A stretch of DNA of 64,000 nucleotides from Phaeovulum vinaykumarii (GTDB taxonomy: Bacteria; Pseudomonadota; Alphaproteobacteria; Rhodobacterales; Rhodobacteraceae). The first letter of the stretch is position 1. Every line of letters starts with the position of its first letter. The stretch covers positions 434,001-498,000 of the forward strand of contig NZ_FTOM01000002.1 of NCBI RefSeq assembly GCF_900156695.1. Direction: 5' to 3'. This document shows positions 35,980-44,108 of this stretch, piece by piece. The translations under genes and the position numbers were made by a program. The notes beneath the pieces are model-generated. The model had not been told where the DNA came from. It saw nothing but the letters and a program-made list of their open reading frames with translations, and did not search any database.

Positions 35980-36180
35980 TCAGAAGCCCGTCACCAGCGT
36001 CGTGTTGGCCAGATAGCTCGACACCTTCAGCGCCAGCGTGCCGGTCCCGGCGCGCACGACATCCAGAACCGCAATCCCCAGCCCCGCGACCGCCGCCGTC
36101 AGCACGACCCAATCCACCGTCACGGCCCCGTCTTCCTCGTCACGCAGGAACCGCGCAAGGTTCTCAAGTAGCATCATCAT
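35980..36180 (-). CDS. Small Flp-type pilin (first gene of the Tad series)
   Basis: 66 residues from the ATG at 36180 (three ATGs in a row; GAGGG lies six bases before the first). MMMLLENLARFLRDEEDG forms the cytoplasmic leader, with cleavage expected after Gly18, then AVTVDWVVLTAAVAGLGIAV as the pilin helix and a 25-residue tail. The leader RDEEDG/AVTVDW parallels Flp leaders such as DESG/ATAIEY. Probably the structural pilin exported by the Tad machine encoded downstream. No other pilin candidate is seen in the window. Confidence 0.85.
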   Translation of the reverse strand: MMMLLENLARFLRDEEDGAVTVDWVVLTAAVAGLGIAVLDVVRAGTGTLALKVSSYLANTTLVTGF

Positions 36181-36351
36181 CTTCACCCTCTTTCCCCGCC
36201 CGAGCGTTCTGCCGTCAGATGGCGGGGCACCTTGCGTCATTACGCCCGGCAAACGTGGCGGTAATTGGGCAAGCGGGGCGCGAGGGGCGGAATCCCCGGC
36301 TTGCGGCGGGGAGGGCGGCGGGGCGCGGTTCCGGGCTGTCAACAATGGGGC

Positions 36352-37650
36352 TCAGTGCAGGGAAATGTCGACCCAGACAAGACGATGACGTCCGGCCAGG
36401 GCCACGGTTTTTGCCCAGCCCTTAAGGAAACCCGATTCGTTGTTAACCTTGGTGGTGGTCTCCGGGCCGCGCCGTGGCGCGATTTCGGCAGCCTCTGAGC
36501 GGGATTCTGAGGGGGCTGCCCCGGCGGTGTCGGCGGGCCAGAGAACCCCCGCCTGCACCACGCGCAGCCCGGCCGAGGGCAGCACCAGATCCACGCGGTT
36601 GAAGCCGGGGCGGCGCGGTGCGCCCCAATCCACGGTCGCGCAGGCGGGAGTGCCGCTCTCGGGGGCGCTGCTCTGGGGCATCTCGGCGCGCCGGGCCGCG
36701 GCAAGGGCGCCGGGGCTGCCGGGGCGGGGGTCGCGCAGCCGCGGATCGGCCAGAAGGGCCGCCAGCGCCGCGGGGCGCCCGGTGCCGTCGCCCGGATCGA
36801 GATTGGCATTTCCCAGCAGCACGAAGGGCTCTGGCGCGGGGCGCTGCGGCAGGTCGCCGTCCAGATAGCGCAGCCAGAAGGCGGCCTCATCGTGGTTGCG
36901 CCGGCCGTTGCGGTCCTCGGGGCCATCGAAGAGCGGCGGCGTCGCGGCCCAGGCCCACAGATGCAGCCGCCCCGCCGGCGTGCGCAGCGCCACGTCCCAA
37001 TGCCCGGCCGACGACAGCCGCTGGATCTCGGCCGCGCCTTCGGGCAGCGCTGCGCCGTCGATCAGCGCGCCGGGCAGGTCGCGCCACAGAAAGGCCGAGA
37101 AATCACGGCTGGCTTCGGCGTCGATGGGCCACCGCGACAGGAGCGCCATCCCCCCGTCCCCGGTGAAGCGGCCATAGCCCTGGGCGTCGCGGGCCTCGTC
37201 CAGCCGGCCGTTGCCGTCGATATCGAGGCCGGTGGGCACGCCGGTGTTGGGGCGGGGCGCGAACCGGAACGGATAGTCGCGCCCCATCTCGCCCAGCCGC
37301 GCGACCAGCGCCGTCAGCGCCCAGCCGCCGTCGTCCCAGTCGATCCCGGTCAGCAACAGCACATCGGCCCGCGCCGCCGCGATCACGCGCAGGGCGGCTT
37401 CGGTCTCGGGGCTCTGTTTCTCGATGTCGCGCAGAAGAAGGCCGGGGCCACGCCGGCTGAGGGCCGCGCCATAGGTGGCGACGCGCAGCGTGCCGGCGTC
37501 CGGGGCGGGGGGGATTGCATCCGGGGCGGTGGGCGGCAGCGGGCAATCCGCGGGAGGGGATGTGAGGTCCGACGCGGGTGCCGCCCAGGGCAGAAACGCC
37601 ACCCAGGCGGCCAGAAACGCCCGCGCGAAGCCGGGGCGCAGGCCGCTCAG
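36352..37650 (-). CDS. Secreted endonuclease/exonuclease/phosphatase-family protein
   Basis: 432 residues if translation starts at CTG 37650, which overlaps the upstream TGA as CTGA. There is no ATG or TTG in frame near it; the only conventional alternative is GTG 37602, which would cut into the signal peptide (RPGFARAFLAAWVAFLPWAAPASD). EEP-like motifs: VATYGAAL, ADVLLLTGIDWDDGG, DIDGNGRLDEARDAQGYGRF, GGMALLSRWPI, LLGNANLDPGDG and FNRVDLVLPS. Resembles extracytoplasmic EEP proteins with calcium-like DxDGNG loops; catalytic His/Asp positions are only partly conserved by eye. The substrate is unknown. Confidence 0.8.
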   Translation of the reverse strand: MSGLRPGFARAFLAAWVAFLPWAAPASDLTSPPADCPLPPTAPDAIPPAPDAGTLRVATYGAALSRRGPGLLLRDIEKQSPETEAALRVIAAARADVLLLTGIDWDDGGWALTALVARLGEMGRDYPFRFAPRPNTGVPTGLDIDGNGRLDEARDAQGYGRFTGDGGMALLSRWPIDAEASRDFSAFLWRDLPGALIDGAALPEGAAEIQRLSSAGHWDVALRTPAGRLHLWAWAATPPLFDGPEDRNGRRNHDEAAFWLRYLDGDLPQRPAPEPFVLLGNANLDPGDGTGRPAALAALLADPRLRDPRPGSPGALAAARRAEMPQSSAPESGTPACATVDWGAPRRPGFNRVDLVLPSAGLRVVQAGVLWPADTAGAAPSESRSEAAEIAPRRGPETTTKVNNESGFLKGWAKTVALAGRHRLVWVDISLH

Positions 37651-38483
37651 GCGTGCACGAAGCCGCCCTCGTCCGCGCGGGCGCGCGCGCGGCGCTTGTT
37701 CTCGATCAGCGTCGCAATGCGGCCCATGGCAATGCCGCGCATGAAGACGCTGGCAGGCAGGAAGGCCCATGCCGTCACCGTCCAGATCATCGTCTGTTCC
37801 GAGGCCAGTGTAACAGGCTCGAACGCATCCGCACCCGCCTTGAGCAGCGCCGGGATCACGAAGGGCAACAGAAAGCCCAGCCCGACGTTGATCGCCGCAT
37901 CCCGCCGCAGCCGGTCGACGACATCGCCGCCCGCCGTCGGATCGAAGGTCGGCAGGTTCACCCAGACGTTGAACCCCCCGGCATTGGTGGGCCAGCCCAG
38001 CAGGCGCAGGATGATGACGAAATAGCCCAGCGTGATGAGCGACACGATATAGGCCAGCCCCGCCGCCGAGCGCACCAGTTCCAGATGCGCAGCCGGCGTG
38101 TCGGCGGGCAGCATCAGCGTCAGCAGCCGCACCGGGGAATAGGGAAAGTCGATCGAGGCCACCACCGCGCGTCCCGTCACCTCGACCAGCCGCGTCAGCG
38201 TGCTGGGCTCGGTCTGGCCCGCAGCCAGCGCCGACAGCAGCAGCACCGTCACCAGCAGCGAGACATAGCGGATGCGGTTGAAGGGGGGGGCGTGGCGGAA
38301 CTCGATCAGCCCCGGATAGACCGAGGCATATTCGAAGAAGGTCAGCACCGCCGCGAACAACGCGATCAGCGCCACGACCTGCGTGCTGTCGGCGCTCATG
38401 CCCGGCAAGATCAGCGCGGGAAGCGCGATCACCAGCGCAACCAGCCACGCGCGCACGAATGCACCTGCGATACGAGAAATCAC
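37647..38483 (-). CDS. Multi-spanning inner-membrane protein, unknown function
   Basis: 278 residues from GTG 38483, with AGAGGA eight bases upstream. About six helices: residues 8-28, 30-50, 70-90, 135-160, 205-225 and 235-260. A segment SIDFPYSPVRLLTLMLPAD and a cytoplasmic basic tail ENKRRARARADEG are the only notable soluble parts. No family recognised. The stop overlaps the next gene by four bases, so the two are coupled and may act together. Confidence 0.8.
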   Translation of the reverse strand: MISRIAGAFVRAWLVALVIALPALILPGMSADSTQVVALIALFAAVLTFFEYASVYPGLIEFRHAPPFNRIRYVSLLVTVLLLSALAAGQTEPSTLTRLVEVTGRAVVASIDFPYSPVRLLTLMLPADTPAAHLELVRSAAGLAYIVSLITLGYFVIILRLLGWPTNAGGFNVWVNLPTFDPTAGGDVVDRLRRDAAINVGLGFLLPFVIPALLKAGADAFEPVTLASEQTMIWTVTAWAFLPASVFMRGIAMGRIATLIENKRRARARADEGGFVHA

Positions 38484-38683
38484 GGCTCGATCCTCTGCTC
38501 TGCCCGGAGGCGATACGTTGCCGCCCCCGTGGTCCCGGACAGGCCGATTGTGGCGGCCCGCCGCATTTCTGCCCAAATTCTGCCCATTTTCACTCCCTCG
38601 GGCAACGCTCGATTAAGGTTAATGCTTTCAATCGGGCGATTTCGGGAAGGAAGTGGTGCAGCACCGCATCAATTTTGGTGCAA

Positions 38684-38720
38684 GAAAAAGGCCGCCTCGG
38701 CGCGCGTGCCGGGGCGGCCC
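38684..38720 (-). terminator. Strong terminator of the leuCD transcript
   Basis: A 12-bp stem (38690-38701 with 38708-38719, one G-T pair) and a 6-nt loop, followed on the minus strand by TTTTTC. It lies more than 200 bases past the leuD stop, leaving a long 3' untranslated region. Confidence 0.8.
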
Positions 38721-38837
38721 AAGATGTTGTGTGCGAAGGCGATTGTCCGGCTATCGGAAGGGGCGGCCACGCTGTCGCCCGGAATCGGCCCGCTCCGGGG
38801 CGCCGGTCTGGCGCACTCTGGCGCCCATCGGCCCCCC

Positions 38838-38908
38838 CCCGGCGCGGCTGCGCCCATCCGACCGCCCGGCGCGGCTGCGCCCTTCAGCCCCCCGGCGCGG
38901 CTGCGCCC
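38838..38908 (-). repeat. Three 18-bp hairpin-forming repeats downstream of leuD
   Basis: CCCGGCGCGGCTGCGCCC at 38838-38855, 38865-38882 and 38891-38908, spaced 26-27 bases. Each copy can fold GGCGC/GCGCC around a 4-nt loop. Confidence 0.85.
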
Positions 38909-38927
38909 GTCAGCCCCGCAGCGCCCG

Positions 38928-39533
38928 TCAGACCCAGGGCCGCGATTGCGCCTGTGCGGCCTCGAAGCTGTCGATCGCGGCCACCTTCTCGAGCGTCAGC
39001 CCGATGTCGTCCAGCCCGTTGAGCAGGCAATGCTTCTTGAACGGGTCGATGTCGAAGCCGAAGCTCTGCCCGTCCGAGGTGGTCACCGTCTGCGCCGCCA
39101 GATCCACGGTCATGCGCGCGTTCTCGCCCTTGCGCGCGTCGTCCATCAGGACGTCGACCGCCTCCTTGGGCAGGGCCACGGGCAGGATGCCGTTCTTGAA
39201 GCAGTTGTTGTAGAAGATGTCGGCAAACGAGGTCGAGATCACGCAGCGGATGCCGAAATCCAGCAGCGCCCAGGGCGCATGCTCGCGCGAGGAACCGCAG
39301 CCGAAGTTGTCGCCGGCCACGATGATCTCGGCCTTGCGATAGGCGGGCTGGTTCAGCACGAAATCGGGGATCTCGTTGCCCTCGGAATCATAGCGCATCT
39401 CGTCGAAGAGGTTCACGCCCAGGCCGGTCCGCTTGATGGTCTTCAGGAACTGCTTGGGGATGATCATGTCGGTGTCGATGTTGACCAGCGGCATGGGCGC
39501 CGCGATGCCGGTCAGGGTGGTGAACTTGTCCAT
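38928..39533 (-). CDS. leuD: 3-isopropylmalate dehydratase small subunit
   Basis: 201 residues from the ATG at 39533, with AAGGAG eight bases upstream. Family signatures: [30 protein letters not shown] and [21 protein letters not shown]. With LeuC it isomerises 2- to 3-isopropylmalate in leucine synthesis; this subunit supplies substrate-recognition residues. It follows leuC by 150 bases. The transcript appears to run on to the terminator at 38684-38720. Confidence 0.97.
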   Translation of the reverse strand: MDKFTTLTGIAAPMPLVNIDTDMIIPKQFLKTIKRTGLGVNLFDEMRYDSEGNEIPDFVLNQPAYRKAEIIVAGDNFGCGSSREHAPWALLDFGIRCVISTSFADIFYNNCFKNGILPVALPKEAVDVLMDDARKGENARMTVDLAAQTVTTSDGQSFGFDIDPFKKHCLLNGLDDIGLTLEKVAAIDSFEAAQAQSRPWV

Positions 39534-39683
39534 TTGGAACTCCTTGCCGCTTCGGGGCCGCCTCGTTGGGGCGGCGGGCTGTCTGCTGGGGGCCGTGACC
39601 CCGGCCACGCGGGTGGGGCCGGGGGGCGAGCCTTGGGCGCGGCGGCGGGCGGGGCGCCGCAGCCGCGCGTCACATGTCGCGCG

Positions 39684-41090
39684 TCACATCACGTCGCGCA
39701 CATCGACCAGATGGCCGGCGACACCGGCCGCGGCGGCCATCACCGGGCTCATCAGATGGGTACGCCCGCCCCGGCCCATGCGGCCCTCGAAGTTGCGGTT
39801 CGAGGTGGCCGCGCAGCGTTCGCCGGGGGTCAGCTGGTCGGGGTTCATGCCCAGGCACATCGAGCAGCCCGCAAGCCGCCATTCCAGACCCGCATCCTTG
39901 AAGATCTGGTCGAGACCCTCTTCCTCGGCCTGCGCCCGCACGAGGCCCGAGCCCGGCACGACCATGCCGCGCACGCCCGGCGCCAGTTTCTTGCCCTTCA
40001 GGATCTCGGCCGCGGCGCGCAGATCCTCGATCCGGCCGTTGGTGCACGAGCCGATGAACACCGCGTCGATGGTGATGTCGGTCAGCTTCATGCCCGGCGT
40101 CAGGCCCATGTAATCCAGGCTGCGGCGGGCGGCCTCGACCTTGCCGCCCTCGAAATCCTCGGGGGCGGGAACGGTCTTCGAGATCCCCAGCACGTCCTCG
40201 GGGCTGGTGCCCCAGGTCACGACGGGCTCGATGTCCTCGGCGCGCAGGGTGATGACCTTGTCGAAATGCGCGCCCTCGTCGGTGAAGAGCGTCTTCCACC
40301 AGGCCAGCGCGGCCTCCCAGGCGGCGCCCTTGGGCGCGTGCGGGCGGCCCTTCACATAGTCAAAGGTCTTTTCGTCCGGCGCGATCAGGCCGGCCCGGGC
40401 GCCGCCCTCGATGGCCATGTTGCAGACCGTCATGCGGCCTTCCATCGACAGATCGCGGATCGCCTCGCCGCAATATTCGATGACATGGCCGGTGCCGCCG
40501 GCGGTGCCGGTGGCGCCGATCACGGCCAGCGTGATGTCCTTGGCGGTGACGCCCGGACGCAGCTTGCCGGTGATCTCGACCTTCATGTTCCTGGATTTCT
40601 TCTGGATCAGCGTCTGGGTGGCCAGCACATGCTCGACCTCCGAGGTGCCGATCCCGTGCGCCAGCGCGCCAAAGGCGCCATGCGTCGCGGTGTGGCTGTC
40701 GCCGCAGACCACGGTCATGCCGGGCAGGGTCCAGCCCTGTTCGGGGCCGACGATATGCACGATGCCCTGGCGGATGTCGGACACCGGGTAATAGTTGATG
40801 CCGAAGTCGCGCGCGTTCTTGTCCAGCGCATCGACCTGGATGCGGCTTTCCTCGTTGTCGATGCCGTTCTCGCGGCCCTCGGTCGTGGGCACGTTGTGGT
40901 CCGGCACGGCGATGGTGCGCTCGGGGCTGCGCACGGCGCGGCCGGTCATGCGCAGGCCCTCGAAGGCCTGCGGGCTGGTCACCTCATGGACCAGGTGGCG
41001 GTCGATATAAAGAAGGCTGGTCCCGTCTTCGGAGGTGTCGACGACATGGGCGTCCCAGATCTTGTCATAGAGGGTCTTGGGGGCAGTCAT
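39684..41090 (-). CDS. leuC: 3-isopropylmalate dehydratase large subunit
   Basis: 468 residues from the ATG at 41090. An aconitase-type enzyme: [28 protein letters not shown] (first Fe-S cysteine) and GCSMCLGMN (second and third cysteines) that hold the 4Fe-4S cluster; NRNFEGRMG near the C-terminus. Catalyses the second step of leucine synthesis with LeuD. A G+C-rich hairpin (41149-41162) and a possible 28-codon gene (41172-41258) lie upstream on the same strand and may be part of its leader. Confidence 0.97.
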   Translation of the reverse strand: MTAPKTLYDKIWDAHVVDTSEDGTSLLYIDRHLVHEVTSPQAFEGLRMTGRAVRSPERTIAVPDHNVPTTEGRENGIDNEESRIQVDALDKNARDFGINYYPVSDIRQGIVHIVGPEQGWTLPGMTVVCGDSHTATHGAFGALAHGIGTSEVEHVLATQTLIQKKSRNMKVEITGKLRPGVTAKDITLAVIGATGTAGGTGHVIEYCGEAIRDLSMEGRMTVCNMAIEGGARAGLIAPDEKTFDYVKGRPHAPKGAAWEAALAWWKTLFTDEGAHFDKVITLRAEDIEPVVTWGTSPEDVLGISKTVPAPEDFEGGKVEAARRSLDYMGLTPGMKLTDITIDAVFIGSCTNGRIEDLRAAAEILKGKKLAPGVRGMVVPGSGLVRAQAEEEGLDQIFKDAGLEWRLAGCSMCLGMNPDQLTPGERCAATSNRNFEGRMGRGGRTHLMSPVMAAAAGVAGHLVDVRDVM

Positions 41091-41171
41091 GGCTTGATCC
41101 CGCAGATGTAGCTGATGGAAGGGGGCCGGACGCAGCCGGCCAGGCGCCGCGCCCAAGGGCGCGATCCGCCG

Positions 41172-41258
41172 TCAGAGGCGTGCAAGGACGGACCGGCTCT
41201 CGGCCGAAAAGCGCCAGGGCAGGCGCGCGCGGTCATCCATGTCGAAAAAGCGCATCAT
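41172..41258 (-). CDS. Possible 28-aa small protein upstream of leuC
   Basis: A frame from ATG 41258 to TGA 41172 encodes 28 residues: MMRFFDMDDRARLPWRFSAE then SRSVLARL. CAGGA lies 4-8 bases before the two ATGs, a good ribosome site. A hairpin (GCGCCC/GGGCGC, 41149-41162) follows ten bases after the stop, before leuC. It has three leucines in total and no leucine run, so it is not a classical leu leader peptide. It could be a small protein in its own right or chance. Confidence 0.4.
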   Translation of the reverse strand: MMRFFDMDDRARLPWRFSAESRSVLARL

Positions 41259-41373
41259 GGCGTCCTGATACGCGGGATCGTGCGTTCAGGCAATACGGCC
41301 TTGCGTGCTAGGCTGCGACGGTGGGGCGCAAAGTCGGCGCCCACATGTCCGCAGCCGAAAGGGAGGGAATGCG

Positions 41374-42051
41374 ATGGTCTGGCGACTTCTGGTGGTGATC
41401 GTGGTGCTGGTTCTGGCGGTGGGGCTCTTGCGCGCCGAGGCGGGGGCGCCCCCGCCCGCGGGCGTGCCGCTCTACAAGGGCTACGAGACCCAGCCCTATC
41501 GGGTCGAACGCAGCCTGGGCGCGGCCGAGATCCGCGCCTATGGCCCGTCGGTCGTGGCCGAGGTGGCGGTGCGCGGCCCCCGCGCCACCGCCGCCAGCCG
41601 CGGCTTTCGCATCCTGGCGGGCTATATCTTCGGCCAGAACACCCGCGGCGCCGAGATCGCCATGACCGCCCCCGCCGAGGTCGAGCCCCGCCGCCCCGAC
41701 GGCACCCGCATCGCCATGACCACGCCGGTGGCAATGGCGGGGCGGCTGTCGGACCCGCAGGCGGTCTGGACCATCCGCTTCACCCTGCCGGCACAATGGA
41801 CGCTGGCCGATCTGCCGCGTCCGCGCGACGCGCATGTGCGCCTGGCCGAACGGCCCGCGCGCCGGGTGCTGGTGCTGCGCTTTGCCGGTGCGCCGGGCGA
41901 CGCGCTTCTGGCCGAGAAGGCCGCCGAGATCACCGCCCTGGCCCGCGCGCAGGGCTTGCATGCCGCGGGCCCGGTCGAGTTCCAGTTCTATGACCCGCCG
42001 CTGACCCTGCCCTTCAATCGCCGCAACGAAGCCGTCCTGCCGCTGCGCTGA
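41374..42051 (+). CDS. SOUL-family heme-binding protein
   Basis: 225 residues. One N-terminal hydrophobic segment (4-20, an anchor or uncleaved signal) then a SOUL/HEBP domain: YKGYETQPYRVERSLGAAEIRAYGPSVVAEV, GFRILAGYIFGQN, EIAMTAPAEVE, IAMTTPVAM and a C-terminal EFQFYDPP...PFNRRNEAVL. SOUL proteins bind heme or porphyrins; in bacteria a role in tetrapyrrole handling or membrane stress is proposed. AGGGA precedes the ATG. Divergent from leuC and followed by tandem repeats, then an SDR gene. Confidence 0.93.
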   Translation: MVWRLLVVIVVLVLAVGLLRAEAGAPPPAGVPLYKGYETQPYRVERSLGAAEIRAYGPSVVAEVAVRGPRATAASRGFRILAGYIFGQNTRGAEIAMTAPAEVEPRRPDGTRIAMTTPVAMAGRLSDPQAVWTIRFTLPAQWTLADLPRPRDAHVRLAERPARRVLVLRFAGAPGDALLAEKAAEITALARAQGLHAAGPVEFQFYDPPLTLPFNRRNEAVLPLR

Positions 42052-42059
42052 CCTTCGTT

Positions 42060-42104
42060 CCCCTCCCGCCCGTGCCCCTCCCGCCCGTGCCCCTCCCGCC
42101 CGTG
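42060..42104. repeat. 15-bp tandem repeat, 3 perfect copies
   Basis: CCCCTCCCGCCCGTG at 42060-42074, 42075-42089 and 42090-42104, just past the SOUL gene stop codon. Confidence 0.9.
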
Positions 42105-42133
42105 ACGGCGCGTCTTCCGAACCGGCGCCGCAT

Positions 42134-42162
42134 TGACAGCCCCCGCGCGCTCTCGCACCCTC
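42134..42162 (+). promoter_or_regulatory. Probable promoter of the SDR gene
   Basis: TTGACA at 42134-42139, a 17-base spacer, CACCCT at 42157-42162. This would give a leader of about 20 bases containing GGAGGA before the ATG at 42189. Confidence 0.5.
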
Positions 42163-42188
42163 GGCGCCGGAGAGAGGGAGGAACACGC

Positions 42189-42950
42189 ATGGATATTCAG
42201 GGACTGGCCGCCATTGTCACCGGGGGCGCCTCGGGGCTGGGCGCGGCCACGGCCGGGCTTCTGGCGGCCGAGGGCGCCAAGGTGGCAATCCTCGATTACA
42301 ACGCCGCCGCCGCCGAGGAGATGGCCGCGCGCATCGGCGGGGTCGGGATCGGCTGCGATGTCTCGGACGGGGCGTCGGTCGCAGAGGCCTTCGCGCGGGC
42401 CACGGCCGCCCATGGGCCGGCGCGCATCCTGGTCAATTGCGCGGGCGTCGCCCCGGCGCAGAAGATTCTGGGCCGGTCGGGGGTCATGCCGCTTGAGGAT
42501 TTCGCGCGCACGATCGGCGTCAACCTGATCGGCAGCTTCGCCACGCTGCGGCTGTTCTTCGAGGCGGCCGCGGGCCTTGAGTCCCTGCCCACGGGCGAGC
42601 GCGGCGTGGTCGTCAACACCGCCTCGATCGCCGCCTACGAGGGGCAGGTGGGCCAGACCGCCTATGCCGCCTCGAAGGGGGGGGTCGTGGGGCTGACGCT
42701 GCCCGCCGCGCGCGAGGGCGCAAGCCTTGGCATCCGCGTCTGCACCATCGCGCCGGGCATCTTCGAGACGGCGATGCTGAAGGGCCTGCCCGAAGCCGCG
42801 CAGGAAAGCCTTGGCCAGTCGGTCCCGTTCCCGCCGCGGCTGGGCCGGCCCGAGGAATACGCCCGCCTCGTGCGCTTCATCGTCGAGAACGAGATGCTGA
42901 ACGGCGAGACCATCCGCCTGGACGGTGCGCTGCGGATGGGCGCGCGCTGA
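42189..42950 (+). CDS. SDR oxidoreductase, HSD10-like (3-hydroxyacyl-CoA dehydrogenase type 2)
   Basis: 253 residues. The NAD-binding TGGASGLGAATA lies at 12-23, followed by Asp36 in AILDYN (NAD rather than NADP preference), NCAGVAPAQKILGR, a catalytic Ser in NTASIAAYEG, and YAASKGG with the catalytic Tyr and Lys. The overall pattern (MDIQGLAAIVTGGASGLG, ASIAAYEGQVGQTAYAASK) is that of HSD17B10-type 3-hydroxyacyl-CoA dehydrogenases acting in branched-chain or fatty acid breakdown. Cytoplasmic. It is monocistronic with its own promoter, and convergent with the NUDIX gene. Confidence 0.92.
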   Translation: MDIQGLAAIVTGGASGLGAATAGLLAAEGAKVAILDYNAAAAEEMAARIGGVGIGCDVSDGASVAEAFARATAAHGPARILVNCAGVAPAQKILGRSGVMPLEDFARTIGVNLIGSFATLRLFFEAAAGLESLPTGERGVVVNTASIAAYEGQVGQTAYAASKGGVVGLTLPAAREGASLGIRVCTIAPGIFETAMLKGLPEAAQESLGQSVPFPPRLGRPEEYARLVRFIVENEMLNGETIRLDGALRMGAR

Positions 42951-42977
42951 TCGGGGGCGCCGGTCGGGGGAGGGGTC

Positions 42978-43496
42978 TCAGAACCGCCCCGCCCCCAGCG
43001 CCAGCGCGCGCGCCAGCACCCGGTCGACATCGCGGTGAAGCGCGCGCGCCCCGGCCAGCACGTCGGCCACCGGCACCCATTCGGCGGCCGCGGCATCGTC
43101 GCCCGCGCGCAACTCGCCGCCCGCATGACGGCAGAGCACGGCATCCAGCGTGAACCGGTGGGTGATGGCGCCCGCGCCGTCGCGCGCCTCGACCGCCACC
43201 CGGTCAAAGGCGCACAGCGCCCAGGCCCGAAGGCCGGTTTCCTCGGCCAGCTCGCGGCGGGCATTGCCCAGCGCGCTTTCGCCCGGTTCGCGCTTGCCGC
43301 CGGGAAAGCCCCACATCCCCACATCGGGCGGATTGCGCCGCTGGACCAGAAGCACCCGGTCTGCGCGCACCATCACCGCAATGGCGGCGGGCACGGGCAG
43401 CGGTTCGCCTTGCGCGGCGGCCGGGACGACGTGCACCTCCGAGGGGCGCAGCTTCGGGGGGGTCATCTCAGGGGGGCTCAACTCAGGGCGGCTCAC
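42978..43496 (-). CDS. NUDIX hydrolase
   Basis: 172 residues from GTG 43496, whose GTGA overlaps the stop of the upstream gene; ATG 43466 is the alternative start. The Nudix box is complete: GGKREPGESALGNARREL then AEETGL (about 66-89), matching GX5EX7REUXEEXGU. The fold resembles MutT/ADP-ribose pyrophosphatase types; the substrate is unknown. The N-terminal 20 residues are a four-fold five-residue repeat (SRPEL-SPPEM-TPPKL-RPSEV) from a 15-bp tandem DNA repeat. Confidence 0.9.
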   Translation of the reverse strand: MSRPELSPPEMTPPKLRPSEVHVVPAAAQGEPLPVPAAIAVMVRADRVLLVQRRNPPDVGMWGFPGGKREPGESALGNARRELAEETGLRAWALCAFDRVAVEARDGAGAITHRFTLDAVLCRHAGGELRAGDDAAAAEWVPVADVLAGARALHRDVDRVLARALALGAGRF

Positions 43497-43759
43497 TTCG
43501 GCGTCTCGCAGGGGCCGTCGGATCGCAGGCCCGGACAACGCCCGCGCGGGGCGGGGCGGCGGCACGCCCCCTCGTCGCGGCAATCGGGGAAGTTGCAGGC
43601 GATCCGTTCCAGCTCGTCGGCCATGGCGATCAGCTGCGGATCGCCCGAGCGGCGCAGCTCGGGAAGCGCCGAGATCACCTTGCAGGTCAGTGTCAGATGA
43701 TGGTGGATCAGGCGGCCGACATGGCGCGCGGGCGGGAAGAACGTGTGGAGGTGGGGCAT
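43493..43759 (-). CDS. Small conserved protein with HHH and Cys-rich tail, 88 aa
   Basis: 88 residues from ATG 43759. RLIHHHLTLTCKVISALPELRRSGDPQLIAMADELERIACNFPDC is followed by CRRPAPRGRCPGLRSDGPCETP: six cysteines and four histidines in a short protein, suggesting metal binding or disulfides. No signal peptide. Its stop overlaps the NUDIX start, so the two are coupled. A candidate promoter (TTGAGC 43936-43941, CTAGAT 43912-43917 on the minus strand, spacer 18) lies upstream. Function unknown. Confidence 0.7.
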   Translation of the reverse strand: MPHLHTFFPPARHVGRLIHHHLTLTCKVISALPELRRSGDPQLIAMADELERIACNFPDCRDEGACRRPAPRGRCPGLRSDGPCETPK

Positions 43760-44108
43760 TCCTTCCTCGCGGGTTCTGGCACCGGGCAGAAGGGGGCCAG
43801 GGTGCTGGTGCCAAGGCTTCGGAGCGCGTGCTCTGCCCGTAACGGGGCCGGACCACGGCGGTGCGGCAGCGGGCGGATGTCGCCGTCGGCGCAGGCGTCC
43901 GGATGGACGCCATCTAGCACCATTCTTGACCCTTCGCTCAAGTCTCTTCCTGCCCTTGCGGGGCCAGGACGGGCAGAATCCGGGGCTGCTGAGACGAAAG
44001 ACAGCATGCGCGGCCCGCCATCCCCCCTTCATGCGCCCCCGTTCGCCGCCTAGACTGCGCGCGAAACGCCCCCCTCCGGCGGCCCCCTCAGGCAAGGACA
44101 AGACAGGA
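43760..44108. other. Divergent intergenic region upstream of bciA (349 bases)
   Basis: No gene is supported. It contains the candidate minus-strand promoter at 43912-43941 and a candidate bciA promoter TTCATG (44028-44033), 17 bases, TAGACT (44051-44056). No clear PpsR (TGT-N12-ACA) pair was spotted by eye. Confidence 0.5.

Larger units (their letters stand above)
38484..38927. other. Intergenic region between leuD and the membrane-protein gene (444 bases)
   Basis: No gene is supported. It holds the leuD terminator (38684-38720), three 18-bp repeats (38838-38908), and an A+T-richer stretch at 38585-38690 (with GGTTAA at 38618) that probably carries the promoter of the membrane-protein gene on the minus strand. 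Confidence 0.6.

Noticed and set aside
38829-38910. Repeats after leuD as a CRISPR-like array
   Set aside because: Spacers are only 8-9 bases and share sequence; these are short tandem hairpin repeats.
41172-41258. Reading the small frame before leuC as a classical leucine leader peptide
   Set aside because: Only three leucines and no adjacent Leu codons. Kept as a possible small protein of low confidence.
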